Assembly: GCA_022072445.1 (NCBI GenBank)
Contig: JAJVHV010000012.1
Span: forward strand, 35,546-99,545
Direction: 5' to 3'
DNA from: Phycisphaerae bacterium
Lineage (GTDB): Bacteria; Planctomycetota; Phycisphaerae; UBA1845; Fen-1342
DNA: 64,000 bases
The position numbers were made by a program, and so were the translations under genes. A model generated the notes under the pieces. It worked only from the letters and a program-made list of their open reading frames with translations, was not told where the DNA came from and searched no databases. Positions 26,721 through 36,009 of the stretch are shown in pieces. Positions within the stretch are counted from its first letter, which is position 1, and every line of letters starts with the position of its first letter.

Positions 26721-27719
26721 TCAGCAGCGGACCGCGCCGGCCTGGGCCGGCGCGCTGCCGGGCGGATTCACGCAGTTACGCAGCGTGCCCGACTCGACGA
26801 ACGCCTGGACGATCCGCACGGTCTCCTCGGCGACGGCCTGCTGTGCCTGCTCGGTCGATGCGCCGACGTGATGCGTCCCGTAGGCATGCGCGACCTGCCC
26901 GATCGGGTCCTTGAATTCCGTGTCGGTCGCGGCCGGCTCCTGCTCGTAAACGTCGAACGCCGCGCCGGCGATCCGCCGATCGGCCAGCGCCGCGCCGACC
27001 GCCTTTTCATCCACAACGTCCCCGCGCGCGCAGTTCAGCAGAAACGCGGTCGGTTTCATCAGCGCCAGCTCGCGCGCCGCGATCAAATGGCGGTTGTCCT
27101 TGCCGCCGGTGATGTGCAGCGTGACGAAATCGGACGTGCGCAGCAGCTCGTCCAGCGGCACCAGTCGGGCATCCAGCTCGCTCTCGATCTCGGGCCGCGG
27201 CACCACGTCGTGATACAAGATCGCCATCTCGAAGGCCCGCGCCCGCCTGGCGACCTCATATCCGATTCGCCCCATCCCGATAATGCCCAGCGTCCGGCCC
27301 TTCAGCCCGCGCGCCTTGCTGTACTCCTTCTTGTTCCAGACGCCACGCTTCAGGTCGTCGGTCTCATCGACGATTCGGCGGTCAAGCGCGATCATGAGCC
27401 CCAGTGTCAGTTCGGCCACCGCGACGGCGTTCATTCCCGGGCAGTTGCACACGCGAATGCCGAGCTCCGTCGCGGCGTTGACGTCGATCGTATCGACGCC
27501 CGACCCGGCGCGAATGACAAGTCTCAGGTCCTCGGCCGCTTTCAGCGTCGCGGCCGGCACCTTGGTCGAGCGCACGATCAGAACTCTCGCACCCGTCTCG
27601 CGCAACGCCGCCGTCAGCTCGGCACCCTGCGTTCCGGGCCGGCAAACCACCTTGCACCCGAGGCGTTCCAGAGCGGTGACGCCTTCGGCTTCGAACTTGT
27701 CTGCGATGAAGATCGTCAT
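26721..27719 (-). CDS. D-2-hydroxyacid dehydrogenase, phosphoglycerate-dehydrogenase-like
   Basis: A 332-residue NAD-dependent oxidoreductase. ATG 27719 has AAGGAGAT four bases upstream, a strong independent start. The Rossmann motif is GIIGMGRIGYEVARRA near residue 148; the catalytic Arg is in LLNCARGDVVDE, the Glu in the region of the FDVYEQEPA segment, and the His in THHVGASTEQAQQAV. It lacks the ACT regulatory domain of long SerA enzymes, so it may be a short 3-phosphoglycerate dehydrogenase or a different 2-hydroxyacid dehydrogenase. The C-terminal codons lie in a GC palindrome near 26733-26752. The frame is open upstream into another gene (see 27720-28919). Confidence 0.85.
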   Translation of the reverse strand: MTIFIADKFEAEGVTALERLGCKVVCRPGTQGAELTAALRETGARVLIVRSTKVPAATLKAAEDLRLVIRAGSGVDTIDVNAATELGIRVCNCPGMNAVAVAELTLGLMIALDRRIVDETDDLKRGVWNKKEYSKARGLKGRTLGIIGMGRIGYEVARRARAFEMAILYHDVVPRPEIESELDARLVPLDELLRTSDFVTLHITGGKDNRHLIAARELALMKPTAFLLNCARGDVVDEKAVGAALADRRIAGAAFDVYEQEPAATDTEFKDPIGQVAHAYGTHHVGASTEQAQQAVAEETVRIVQAFVESGTLRNCVNPPGSAPAQAGAVRC

Positions 27720-28919
27720 GCGAAATCTCCTTGAGCGCGGACCGCCGTCCGTTCGAGAGAACTCTCGTATCGGACGGGAAGCAAACCGCGCGCCACACGC
27801 CGGCCGGGCGGCGGACGCGTCCGGAAAACGCGTGCCGACGGCTCGCAGACGCTTTCCGTCCGCGGAATTTCGGCAAGATCGAGAAACGTCCAGGATTCGC
27901 CGGACAAGCCCCGCCATCCGGCCCGCCCCACAAAGTGCGCCAATCGCCCCACCATGCGGTGCGGTCGGCGCGCGCCAGGTGATCTCGCTTTCATACCCGG
28001 GAGGATCGGTCACCGCCGAGAACGTGATCGGCTCGCCCTCGCGCACATAGTCGATCGCGCTGTGATGACTCATAATCGTCGTGCGGTACGTCTCCAGTGA
28101 CGCCAGCGCGGGCGCCGCCGGCGGCCCGACTGAGATCTGCCGTACGCCCGGCGTCACATACATGATCGTGCGCTCTGGTCCCAGCGCCGGAGGCAGATCG
28201 CCCAGTCGAAATTCCATGATCGACGCGAAAGCCGGCGGATCGACTGTCGCCACGACCTGCACGTCGCGCTCGCACGACGTCCGAAACTGACCGTTGCCCA
28301 GGTCGCGCAGCGCCGCCACCGACGGAAATCCGAAAAACACGCTCACGGTCTCGGCGTTCGACGACTGCTCGGTCAGGTTGTGCGGCGTGACCGACAACGC
28401 CAGCGACACGTGAATGTCCTCAAGCGCGACGTTGACCACATTCACCGTGCACGTATTAACATTCGTCGTTCCGTCGGGATGCGTGACGACCGCATTGACC
28501 GTGTGCGGACCGAGGCCGACCGGCGTCGCGATCGCCTGGCACACGCAGATGCCGCGCACGGACTCGGTCGCACCGTTCCACGTCACACGGGCGCCCATCT
28601 CGTATTCTTGGCGGAACTCCAGCGTCGTCCCGAGCGGAACCGCAACCGCCTCCGGCGCGATGTGCCAGTTCAGCGTCAGACCGGCCACCGGCCCGATCTG
28701 AAGCGCTTCGATCGGATCGCGACCCAGAACCGACGTGCCGGCGCTGCTGGCGCCTTTGTGCGTGCCGCCCTGTTGGCTTACTTGAAACGCGGTCCCGCCG
28801 GCCGCGACGAGCGTCACGACCAGGCCGAACATCAGCGCTGCTCTCCGCGGAAATCTGGCGGCCCTCCCTACGACGTGACGTCGGTCTCCGCGCGTGCGCA
28901 TAGCGGAATTCGTGGGCAT
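27720..28919 (-). CDS. Exported beta-sandwich protein without a stop codon of its own
   Basis: ATG 28919 has a near-perfect ribosome site (GGAGGAAAACC before the ATG) and opens a membrane anchor or signal (AALMFGLVVTLVAAGGTAF). The body reads as one or two Ig/PKD-like domains (LTLNWHIAPEAVAVPLGTTL; THPDGTTNVNTCTVNVVNV; YVREGEPITFSAVTDPPGY). It looks protein-like down to about 27990. Beyond that the frame stays open, becomes Arg/Ala-rich and atypical, and enters the dehydrogenase with no stop, giving a nominal 732-residue fusion. An alternative frame ends in TGA at 27716-27718, overlapping the dehydrogenase ATG as ATGA, which would be the normal arrangement if one base were gained or lost near 27990. 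The 3' boundary is therefore uncertain. Confidence 0.55.
27745..27777. terminator. Interrupted hairpin just upstream of the dehydrogenase gene
   Basis: CCGTCCG (27745-27751) pairs with CGGACGG (27771-27777), and inside it CGAGAG (27754-27759) pairs with CTCTCG (27762-27767). On the minus strand it lies 25 bases before the dehydrogenase ATG, so it may terminate the upstream transcript or act in the dehydrogenase leader. Confidence 0.45.
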
Positions 28920-29110
28920 GGTTTTCCTCCGCATTGTTGGAATGAAGTGGCCCGGCGTGGCCCAGAAACCGCCGGGCGGAAGGCGAGAATACGCCGCGCG
29001 TTGTCGTATTTCAAGATGATTCCAGCGATTCCAGCCGCGCACAGGCTGGCTTCAGTGATTCTTCGTCGCTCGCATCGCCCCACCCGCGCGTCCGTCTTGA
29101 CTCTCAATCG

Positions 29111-29989
29111 CTACATCGCGCCGAACCGCGTCACTGGAACCAGCTCTACGGTCGCCGCCACCGGGAAGTGATCCGACGGAAATCTCGTCCCGAACATGCG
29201 CGTGTCCACGTCCGCGTCGAGCACGCGCCAGCGCTGATTGTGGAGAATCCAGTCGATTCGCTCACCGTCGCGCGTGCCCTGAAAACCGTGATACGTCCCG
29301 CTGCCGCGTGCCGGCACACGTCCCGCGTGGGCATCGTACATCTCCATGGCGTTTCGCCACTCTTCCGTGAGCACACGGTACGGCGCCGAGGCCGGCCCAC
29401 AATTGAAGTCGCCGACCAGCAGCACCGGCTGCCCGCCGATCGACTCAATGACGCGGCGCAGCAGGCGGGCCGACTCGAGCCGGGCCGTCTCGCCCTTGTG
29501 GTCAAAGTGCGTGTTCAGAACATAAATCTCACTGAGCGGATGTGAGGAAAACTTCAGCCGTACCCAGGTCACGATGCGCGGCAGGGCCGCGTCCCAACCC
29601 ACGCTGCCCGGCTGGTCGCTCTGCGGGCTTAGCCAGTAATGCCCGCCGTCGACCAGCGAGAATCGCCGCTTGCGGAACATGATCGGGGCCATCTCGCCGG
29701 CCCGCTCGCCGTCGTCCCGGCCGACGCCGACGAACGCATAGTCGGAAAGCTGCTCGCGAAGCTCGTCGGCCTGGAATGCCAGCACTTCCTGCATCGCGAG
29801 GATGTCGGGCTCGGCGGCGCGAATCGTCTCGAGCACAAACGGCTGGCGCACCTCCCAGCGATTCGCGCCGTCATCCGCCGTCCCGTACCGGATGTTGAAC
29901 GACATCACACGCACCGCGGGCGGCATGCCGCAGCCGAACAGGACGACGCCCGCCAACATCCCACATGTCAGACTGATCCGCCGCGGCAT
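29111..29989 (-). CDS. Endonuclease/exonuclease/phosphatase-family lipoprotein
   Basis: A 292-residue protein. ATG 29989 is preceded by GGAG five bases upstream and begins a signal with the lipobox GVVLFGCG. All family landmarks are present: MSFNIRYGT at the first strand, DILAMQEVLAFQ with the metal-binding Glu, YVLNTHFDHKGETAR, VLLVGDFNCGPASAP, and a terminal FPSDHFPVAATVEL with the catalytic Asp-His pair. Members of this Mg-dependent phosphodiesterase fold cleave nucleic acids, inositol phosphates or sphingolipids; the lipoprotein location suggests an extracytoplasmic substrate. Total length fits the compact bacterial type. Confidence 0.88.
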   Translation of the reverse strand: MPRRISLTCGMLAGVVLFGCGMPPAVRVMSFNIRYGTADDGANRWEVRQPFVLETIRAAEPDILAMQEVLAFQADELREQLSDYAFVGVGRDDGERAGEMAPIMFRKRRFSLVDGGHYWLSPQSDQPGSVGWDAALPRIVTWVRLKFSSHPLSEIYVLNTHFDHKGETARLESARLLRRVIESIGGQPVLLVGDFNCGPASAPYRVLTEEWRNAMEMYDAHAGRVPARGSGTYHGFQGTRDGERIDWILHNQRWRVLDADVDTRMFGTRFPSDHFPVAATVELVPVTRFGAM

Positions 29990-30065
29990 GCGATGCTCCA
30001 CAGAACTGAGTGCCAGCGGACTTCGCAAACCGACGGCGCGCCAGGCAGCGACCGGGCCGACACAC

Positions 30066-30512
30066 TCACGCTTCCTCGCTCTCCTGCCAGACTGAGGGAT
30101 CAGGTTTCAGCTCCATCCACCACTCCGGCACGACCGGCTGAAATCCCAGACCGCGGTAAAGCTCGTGCGCGTCGCGCGTTGCAAGCACCCAGCGCCGCAC
30201 GGTCCGAATGTCGGGATGGGCGAGCAGCGCCTGGCACATCCGTTTCGCCAGTCCGTGCCCGCGATGCTCCTCGTCCACAAAAACGTCGCTCAGCCACGCA
30301 AACGTAGCCCGGTCGGTGACGGCCCGCGCCACACCGACCTGCCGCCCGTCGCTCTCATCAAACGCGCCGACGCAGATGCTGTTCTCCACGGCGCGGCACA
30401 CGATGCTCCGCCGAACACGCTCCGCCCAGTACGAGCGGCGCAACATCCGCCAGATCGCGTCCACGTCCATTCGTGCCGTGTCGGTTTCGATTCGATAGGC
30501 CATGCGCGGCAT
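30066..30512 (-). CDS. GNAT-family N-acetyltransferase
   Basis: A 148-residue protein starting at ATG 30512, or at ATG 30503 nine bases later; neither has a strong ribosome site. The acetyl-CoA binding motif A is VFVDEEHRGHGLAKRMCQAL, with the RGHGLA pyrophosphate loop. The final part is LYRGLGFQPVVPEWWMEL, the usual GNAT ending. The opening AYRIETDTARMDVDAIWRML resembles the small single-domain group that acetylates unknown substrates. The gene is transcribed toward the endonuclease-like gene, and its start faces the helical protein gene at 30617 across a shared promoter region. Confidence 0.88.
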   Translation of the reverse strand: MPRMAYRIETDTARMDVDAIWRMLRRSYWAERVRRSIVCRAVENSICVGAFDESDGRQVGVARAVTDRATFAWLSDVFVDEEHRGHGLAKRMCQALLAHPDIRTVRRWVLATRDAHELYRGLGFQPVVPEWWMELKPDPSVWQESEEA

Positions 30513-30548
30513 GATATCCGCGGATGAATCTGCGCGGGGTTCGCGGCC

Positions 30549-30577
30549 AAGACGCACGCCCAGCCGATGGATATAAT
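30549..30577 (+). promoter_or_regulatory. Promoter for the helical periplasmic protein gene
   Basis: A perfect TATAAT at 30572-30577, with a weak -35 (AAGACG at 30549-30554, 3 of 6) at 17-base spacing. The predicted start of transcription, near 30584, gives a leader of about 30 bases before ATG 30617. A perfect TATAAT is rare in such GC-rich sequence. Confidence 0.5.
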
Positions 30578-30616
30578 CCGAGGTTTGGCGACGTCATGAA
30601 CACCGGGAGCGCGAAT

Positions 30617-31459
30617 ATGGGACCTTGGGCAAGATGGTTGATCGGCGGCATGCTGGTTGCGTCGATCGCAATGGCGCAGGACGACAAACCCCCGCAGACC
30701 GAGCCGGGCGAGCCGCCGGCCAGCGGCGAGCAGGCCACGACCAAGCCGCGGTTTGAAGAGCACCGCTTCGGTCAGATTCCGTACAAGCATGCCTGGGAGC
30801 GGGATCTCACCCAACTGCGCACTAAGCTGAAGCTGACCGATGAGCAGAACTCGCAACTCGACGAGATGCTCAAGCGGCTCTCGCGGCGCTGGAAGGAGCA
30901 GCAGGAGAAGTACGAGGGCCGGGCCGAGAAAATCAAGCCGCTGCAAATGGAGCGCGCCCGGGCGCTGAAGGACGGCGATGAGAAACTGGCCGGCGAGTTG
31001 GCCGAGAAAATCCGCAAGATCAAGGACGAGTTTCGCCGGCCCGCGCAGCTCGAAGACGTGCTGCACGACGTCGAGACGATTCTGACCGCGGAGCAGAAAC
31101 CCATCCTCGAGGAATCGCGTAAGGCCTACACCGAGGCCCTGGTGCGCGTCAGCGCCGACGCCGATGCACTGCTGAAGATCCTCAATCGCCTGAATCTGAA
31201 CGAAGAGCAGCAGAAGAAGGTCGAGGACATCCGCAAGGAATACGCCGAGCAACTGGCGCGTTACGGGAAGATGGAGTCCCGCGAGCGCGAGAAGCTCTTT
31301 GACGACATCTACAAGCGCGTCGTCCCGCTGCTCAACGAGCCGCAGAAAGACGAGCTCGACTGGCTCATGGATCGCCGCCGCCGGCCGCGGGCCGACTTCG
31401 GCCGGCAGGAGAATCCAGCCGCGGAGCAGGCGAAGCCGCCGGCCAAGGAGAAGCCGTAG
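30617..31459 (+). CDS. Exported helical protein with LTxxQ-type repeats
   Basis: A 280-residue protein. ATG 30617 has GGGAG seven bases upstream and starts a signal peptide, MGPWARWLIGGMLVASIAMAQ. A longer start at 30596 is possible. After a Pro/Glu linker, the mature part is almost wholly alpha-helical and charged. It contains LKLTDEQNSQLDEML near residue 75, the Lys/Arg-rich stretch KEQQEKYEGRAEKIKPLQ and LNLNEEQQKKVEDIRKEY near residue 195. The paired L-T/N-x-x-Q motifs resemble the periplasmic Spy/CpxP chaperone style, but the protein is longer and no chaperone role is shown. The C-terminal tail is Pro/Ala/Lys-rich. It stands convergent with miaA. Confidence 0.75.
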   Translation: MGPWARWLIGGMLVASIAMAQDDKPPQTEPGEPPASGEQATTKPRFEEHRFGQIPYKHAWERDLTQLRTKLKLTDEQNSQLDEMLKRLSRRWKEQQEKYEGRAEKIKPLQMERARALKDGDEKLAGELAEKIRKIKDEFRRPAQLEDVLHDVETILTAEQKPILEESRKAYTEALVRVSADADALLKILNRLNLNEEQQKKVEDIRKEYAEQLARYGKMESREREKLFDDIYKRVVPLLNEPQKDELDWLMDRRRRPRADFGRQENPAAEQAKPPAKEKP

Positions 31460-31486
31460 CGGCCGCTCCGGCGTGCAATCGGCGTC

Positions 31487-32440
31487 TCAAGCGCCGGGCT
31501 CGTCACGCAGCAACGACAGCACAGATTCGACGAGGGCGGCGGCCTCGCCGCCCTCGTTCGTTTCCAGCCAGCGGATCGCGTCGAACCGCTTCAGCCAGGA
31601 GCGCTGGTGCTTGGCCAGGCGGCGCGAGTTCACCTTGATCGCCTCGAGCGCGTCTTCGAGCGCGATTTCACCGCGAAAGTGCGCGAACAGCTCCGCGTAG
31701 CCGACGGCCTGCGCCGCCTGCGCGCTCACGCCACGCGGATCACTCCATAGCCGGCGTGCCTCTTGGACCAGGCCCAGCGCGACCATGCGGCGGACGCGAT
31801 CGTTGATGCGCCGGCTCGCCAGCGCCGTCGGGCAGCGCAGTCCGAGCAATGTCCAATTCCAGTCGGCCCGGCGCGGCCCCTCGGCATTCCACTCGCGTTG
31901 CAACCGGCTGATCGGCACGCCGGTCAGCTCATGGACCTCCAGTGCCCGTTCGATGCGCCGCAAGTCGTTGCGGTGAATGCGTCGGGCGGCGTCCGGATCG
32001 ACGGTGGCGAGGTCGGCGTGCAGTGCGTCGAGGCCTTCGCGCTCCGCCCGCTGCCGCAGTCGCGCCCGCAGCACCGGATCGGCCGACGGGCCGGCGAAGA
32101 GCCCCTTGTACAGGCAATTGAAGTACAGGACCGTTCCGCCCACGACGATGGCGGGCCGGCCGCGGGCGTGGATGGCGTCGATCGCCGCATCGGCCAGTTC
32201 GACGAAACGCGCCGCACTGAATGGCTCCCACGGTTCGACCACGTCAAGCAGGTGGTGTGGAACGTCGCGCCGCTCGTCGAGCGCGGGCTTGGCCGTGCCG
32301 ATGTCCATGCGGCGATAGACCTTCATGGAATCGACGCTCACGAGCTCCGTATGAAGCCGGCGCGCCAGCTCCCGCGCCAGCGAGCCCTTGCCCGAGGCGG
32401 TGCAGCCCAGGATCGCGATGACGCGCTTCGTTTCGGACAT
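31487..32440 (-). CDS. miaA: tRNA dimethylallyltransferase MiaA
   Basis: A 317-residue enzyme that transfers a dimethylallyl group from DMAPP to N6 of A37 in tRNAs reading UNN codons. The N-terminal P-loop reads ILGCTASGKGSLARELARRL, followed by the diagnostic SVDSMKVYRRMDIGTAKP and DVPHHLLDVVEPWEPFSAA. The downstream VVGGTVLYFNCLYKGLFAG and NDLRRIERALEVHELTG are also typical, as is the C-terminal RRLAKHQRSWLKRF for tRNA contact. ATG 32440 gives the normal start and length. The residue after GK is Gly instead of the usual Ser/Thr, and the second P-loop residue is Cys instead of Pro. The gene is divergent from addB, 80 bases away. Confidence 0.93.
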   Translation of the reverse strand: MSETKRVIAILGCTASGKGSLARELARRLHTELVSVDSMKVYRRMDIGTAKPALDERRDVPHHLLDVVEPWEPFSAARFVELADAAIDAIHARGRPAIVVGGTVLYFNCLYKGLFAGPSADPVLRARLRQRAEREGLDALHADLATVDPDAARRIHRNDLRRIERALEVHELTGVPISRLQREWNAEGPRRADWNWTLLGLRCPTALASRRINDRVRRMVALGLVQEARRLWSDPRGVSAQAAQAVGYAELFAHFRGEIALEDALEAIKVNSRRLAKHQRSWLKRFDAIRWLETNEGGEAAALVESVLSLLRDEPGA

Positions 32441-32520
32441 GCCGCCGCAATTCGTTCCACCGAGTTCCAACCCGGACGCCGACATGTTAGGCTCCCGCCC
32501 GCCAGGGAGCACGTATCGCC

Positions 32521-35500
32521 ATGCCCGTCCGCTTCGTGCTGGGTCGCGCCGGAACCGGAAAGACGCACGCCTGCCTTCAGGAAATCGCCCACGAGCTGGC
32601 GCGCCCCGGCGACGAGCGCCTGATCCTGCTCGTGCCCGAGCAGGCCGGCTTGCAGATGGAACGCGCCCTGGCGGCGCGCACCGCCGCGGGCGGCTACTGG
32701 CGGGCCGAGGTGACCAGCTTCACGCGGCTGGCGCGGCGGCTGATCGGCGAATGCGGCGCGGCCCCGCCGCTGACGCGGCCCGCGGCGCGGACGATGATCC
32801 TTCGGCGGATTGCCGGCCAGACCTCGGGCTGCCGCGAGGCGTTCGGCGTCGCGGCCGACATGCGCGGTTTCTATGCGCGGCTCGATCAGTTCATCGAGGA
32901 GGTTCTCAGCGAAGACGTTTCGCCGGCCGATCTCGCGGCCGCCGTCGAGCAGCTTCCCGCCGGTGCGACGCGTGAGAAGCTGGGCGTCGTGTCGCGGGTT
33001 TACGGCGCGTATCTCGACTCGGCCGGTGAGGAGCGGCTCGACGCGGCCCTGCATCTTTTGCTGCTCCGTCGCCGGCTCGCCGAGATTCCCTGGTTGAGGT
33101 CCGCGTCGATCTGGGTGGATGGTTTCGCCGGTTTCACCGGCCAGGAATTCGCCACGCTGACCGCACTGGCGCAGGCGGCGCGGCGGCTGACGGTGTCGCT
33201 GCTGGTCGACGCCGATCAGGCCGACTTGCACGCCACCGCCGTCGTCGCCGATCCGCTGCGGCTGTTTCACCGCACCGAGGCGACGTTTCAACGGTTGCAC
33301 GCCGCGCTCCGCGACGCCGGCTTGGCGATCGAGATTCTGCGGCTGCCGTGCCGGCCGAACCCGCGTTTCGTCGCCAGTCCGAGCCTCGCGGCGCTGGAGG
33401 CGCGCCTCGCGGGCGCGCCGCCATCCGACCCCCCGCCGCCGCGCGGCGCGCTCCGCGTGCTGGCGTGCAGCGACCACCGCGACGAGCTGCGCCGCGCGGC
33501 GCGCTGGATTCGTCGCAGCATCGTCGAATCACGCGGCGCGCTGCGCTTCGCAGACTTCGCGCTGGTGGCCCGCTCGGTCGAGCCGTTCGCCGCGCTGGCC
33601 GCGGCGGTGCTGGAGGAGTTCGACATCCCGTATTTCATCGACGTGCGCCGGCCGCTCCGGTCGCACGCCCTGGCCCGCTGCCTGCTCGCGCTGCTGGAGG
33701 CCGCCCGCGACGAACTGCCTCCCGGCGCGATGATGCGCCTGCTGCGCACCGGGCTGCTGCCGCTCAGCCGTCATCAGGCCGAATGGCTTGAGTCGATCGT
33801 AGCCCAGCAGTCGCTACGCGGCCGGCGCGACTGGGGCGCGACGCACTGGCGCCCGTTCCGCCCCGACTGGTTCGAGCCGCCCGACCCGACGGACGAACCA
33901 CACGCCGCGGCGACGCCCGCCGCACCACGCCCGACCGATCTGGCTCGGATGCATATCGCGGAATCGGTCGGCAAGCTGTGCGACCTGGCGCAGCGGACCG
34001 ATCGGCCGACCGGCGAGCAGTGGGCCCGCGAGCTGGCGGCGGCGCTGCGCGCGCTGGAAATTGACCGACGCACGCAGTCCTGGATCGACGAGGCCGCCGC
34101 CGAACGCCGCTGGGAGGAGGCCGAGTGGCATCGGCTGGCCTGGGAGACGCTGTGTGACGTGCTGGACGACGTCGGCACGATCTTTGCTCACACCCCGCTC
34201 GCGATCGACGAGCTCTACGACATCGTCGCCACGGCCCTGGAAGACTCGACCCTGGGCCTGGCTCCGCCCACGCTCGATCAGGTGCTGGTCGGAGGAATCG
34301 AGCGCAGCCGTCACCCCGACATCCGCCACGTGTGGCTCTTTGCCTTCAACGACGGCATCTTTCCGGCGACACCGGCCGACGACGCCGTCTTCAGCGAGTC
34401 GGAGCGCCGCGCGCTGCTCCGCGCCGGTCTGCCGGCGCTGCGCTCGCGCCGCGATGACATTCACAGCGAGCGGTTGCTGGCGTACGTCGCGGCGACGCGC
34501 GCCTCGCAGAGCCTGACGATATCGTTCGCGCGCTGCGACGCGGAAGGCGCCGCACTCGCGCCGTCTTCGCTGCTCGCCTGGTTGGCGCCGCAAGCACCCG
34601 AACAATCGGGTGGGGCCGACAACCTGCCTGCCATCGGGTACCCCAACGGCGCGCCGTCCGGCGCCGCTGCCCGCCAAGCCGATTGGGACGACGAACTTCC
34701 CGTCACGGTGCCCGATGCGATCCGCATGTCGTTCGACTCCCGCGGCGGGCCGGCGGCAACGCGCCATGCGGAGCTGGTCCAAACGCTGGGCAGGCCCGCC
34801 GACTCGCCGCTGGCTGATCTGGTCGCGCGCCTGACTCGGGGCGCCGGTTACACCAATCTGCCTGTGACACGGCCGCTCGTGGCCACGGAGCCGGGCGGAC
34901 CGGTCTGGAGCGGCAGCGTCTCCCAGCTTGAGACACATGTGAGCTGCCCGTTCAAGCACCTCGCCGAGTTCCGGCTGCGGCTCGACACGCGCCGCGGTCC
35001 TCGGCCCATAGCCTGGGACCTCGGGTCGGCGGCGCATCGCGCCCTGGCCGAGGTCTTCAGCGCCGCCATTGCCCGCCCGGACGGGGCACGCGACTGCCCC
35101 GAGGAGGCGTGGTGCGTTTACCTTGAACGCGCACTCGAAAAGCTCGCCGCCGCCGCCCCGGACGCCGCGCGCCGGCCGGACCTGCGCTTCATGCTCGACC
35201 ACCTGGGAAAGTTCCTGCGCGAAGTCGTGCGCGTCCATGCCGAGCGGCTGCGGCGAGGGGCGCTGCGGCCCTGGCTGGTGGAAGTCCCGTTCGGCGGTGG
35301 CGTCGCGGGGGAGCAAACGTGGATCGAACTGCCGCTCGCGTCGGGCGCCACGGCGCGCATCGAGGGCAAGATCGATCGCGTCGATCGCGTCGATTCCGAC
35401 GGCGTCACGCATCTTCTGATCTACGACTACAAAACCTCGGCCGATCTGCCGCCAAAGCACTGCCTGGTTGGCCCGTGGCTTCAGCTCGGCGCCTACCTGA

Positions 35501-36009
35501 TGGCACTCGACGCGTGGGGCGCGGGTCGCTGGCGCGTCGCGGGGGGCCTGATCGCACCGCTGCGGCCCGGCGCCGACCAGTTGAAGACCGACGACACGCT
35601 CGCGCGGCCCGAAATCGAGCAGTTGATGTTCATGTACCAGCCGCGTGGGATGTTCGCCCGAGCGCTGGCCGAAGCGCTCGACAGCGGGCTGGGCGTGCAG
35701 CGCTCGCCGGTCGCGATGATGAGGCGGAAGAAATCGGGAGAGTTGATTGCCAAGTCGGATGCCCGCCGGGCCGAGGATATCGCGGGCATCGTCGAGGCGG
35801 CCCGCGCCACGTTCAGTGAGACGCTTGACGAGCTCTGTGAAGGAGGTGTCGCCCCCGCGCCGCTGCTGCATCAGCGTCGCCTTACGTGCCGCGTGTGCGA
35901 ATTTCAGGCCGTGTGCCGCTTCGACCGCGCTTACAACCGGCCGCGCGACTCAAGAGTCGCGTTGCCGCGACTGGATGCGGCCCGTGACGTGCCAGAGGAC
36001 GATTCATGA
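32521..36009 (+). CDS. addB: AddB-type helicase-nuclease subunit
   Basis: A 1162-residue protein, the AddB subunit of the AddAB double-strand-break repair complex that processes DNA ends for RecA and recognises Chi. The N-terminus has an intact Walker A (LGRAGTGKTHACLQEI). The middle is a UvrD-like but degenerate helicase region. The C-terminus carries a PD-(D/E)XK nuclease core (GKIDRVDRV and IYDYKTS at about residue 967). It also has four cysteines for the Fe-S staple: one in VSCPFKHLAEF near residue 807 and three in CRVCEFQAVCRFD near 1123-1132. The ATG at 32521 fits the family start. Its stop overlaps the addA ATG by four bases (ATGA at 36006-36009), a typical addBA operon. Confidence 0.92.
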   Translation: MPVRFVLGRAGTGKTHACLQEIAHELARPGDERLILLVPEQAGLQMERALAARTAAGGYWRAEVTSFTRLARRLIGECGAAPPLTRPAARTMILRRIAGQTSGCREAFGVAADMRGFYARLDQFIEEVLSEDVSPADLAAAVEQLPAGATREKLGVVSRVYGAYLDSAGEERLDAALHLLLLRRRLAEIPWLRSASIWVDGFAGFTGQEFATLTALAQAARRLTVSLLVDADQADLHATAVVADPLRLFHRTEATFQRLHAALRDAGLAIEILRLPCRPNPRFVASPSLAALEARLAGAPPSDPPPPRGALRVLACSDHRDELRRAARWIRRSIVESRGALRFADFALVARSVEPFAALAAAVLEEFDIPYFIDVRRPLRSHALARCLLALLEAARDELPPGAMMRLLRTGLLPLSRHQAEWLESIVAQQSLRGRRDWGATHWRPFRPDWFEPPDPTDEPHAAATPAAPRPTDLARMHIAESVGKLCDLAQRTDRPTGEQWARELAAALRALEIDRRTQSWIDEAAAERRWEEAEWHRLAWETLCDVLDDVGTIFAHTPLAIDELYDIVATALEDSTLGLAPPTLDQVLVGGIERSRHPDIRHVWLFAFNDGIFPATPADDAVFSESERRALLRAGLPALRSRRDDIHSERLLAYVAATRASQSLTISFARCDAEGAALAPSSLLAWLAPQAPEQSGGADNLPAIGYPNGAPSGAAARQADWDDELPVTVPDAIRMSFDSRGGPAATRHAELVQTLGRPADSPLADLVARLTRGAGYTNLPVTRPLVATEPGGPVWSGSVSQLETHVSCPFKHLAEFRLRLDTRRGPRPIAWDLGSAAHRALAEVFSAAIARPDGARDCPEEAWCVYLERALEKLAAAAPDAARRPDLRFMLDHLGKFLREVVRVHAERLRRGALRPWLVEVPFGGGVAGEQTWIELPLASGATARIEGKIDRVDRVDSDGVTHLLIYDYKTSADLPPKHCLVGPWLQLGAYLMALDAWGAGRWRVAGGLIAPLRPGADQLKTDDTLARPEIEQLMFMYQPRGMFARALAEALDSGLGVQRSPVAMMRRKKSGELIAKSDARRAEDIAGIVEAARATFSETLDELCEGGVAPAPLLHQRRLTCRVCEFQAVCRFDRAYNRPRDSRVALPRLDAARDVPEDDS

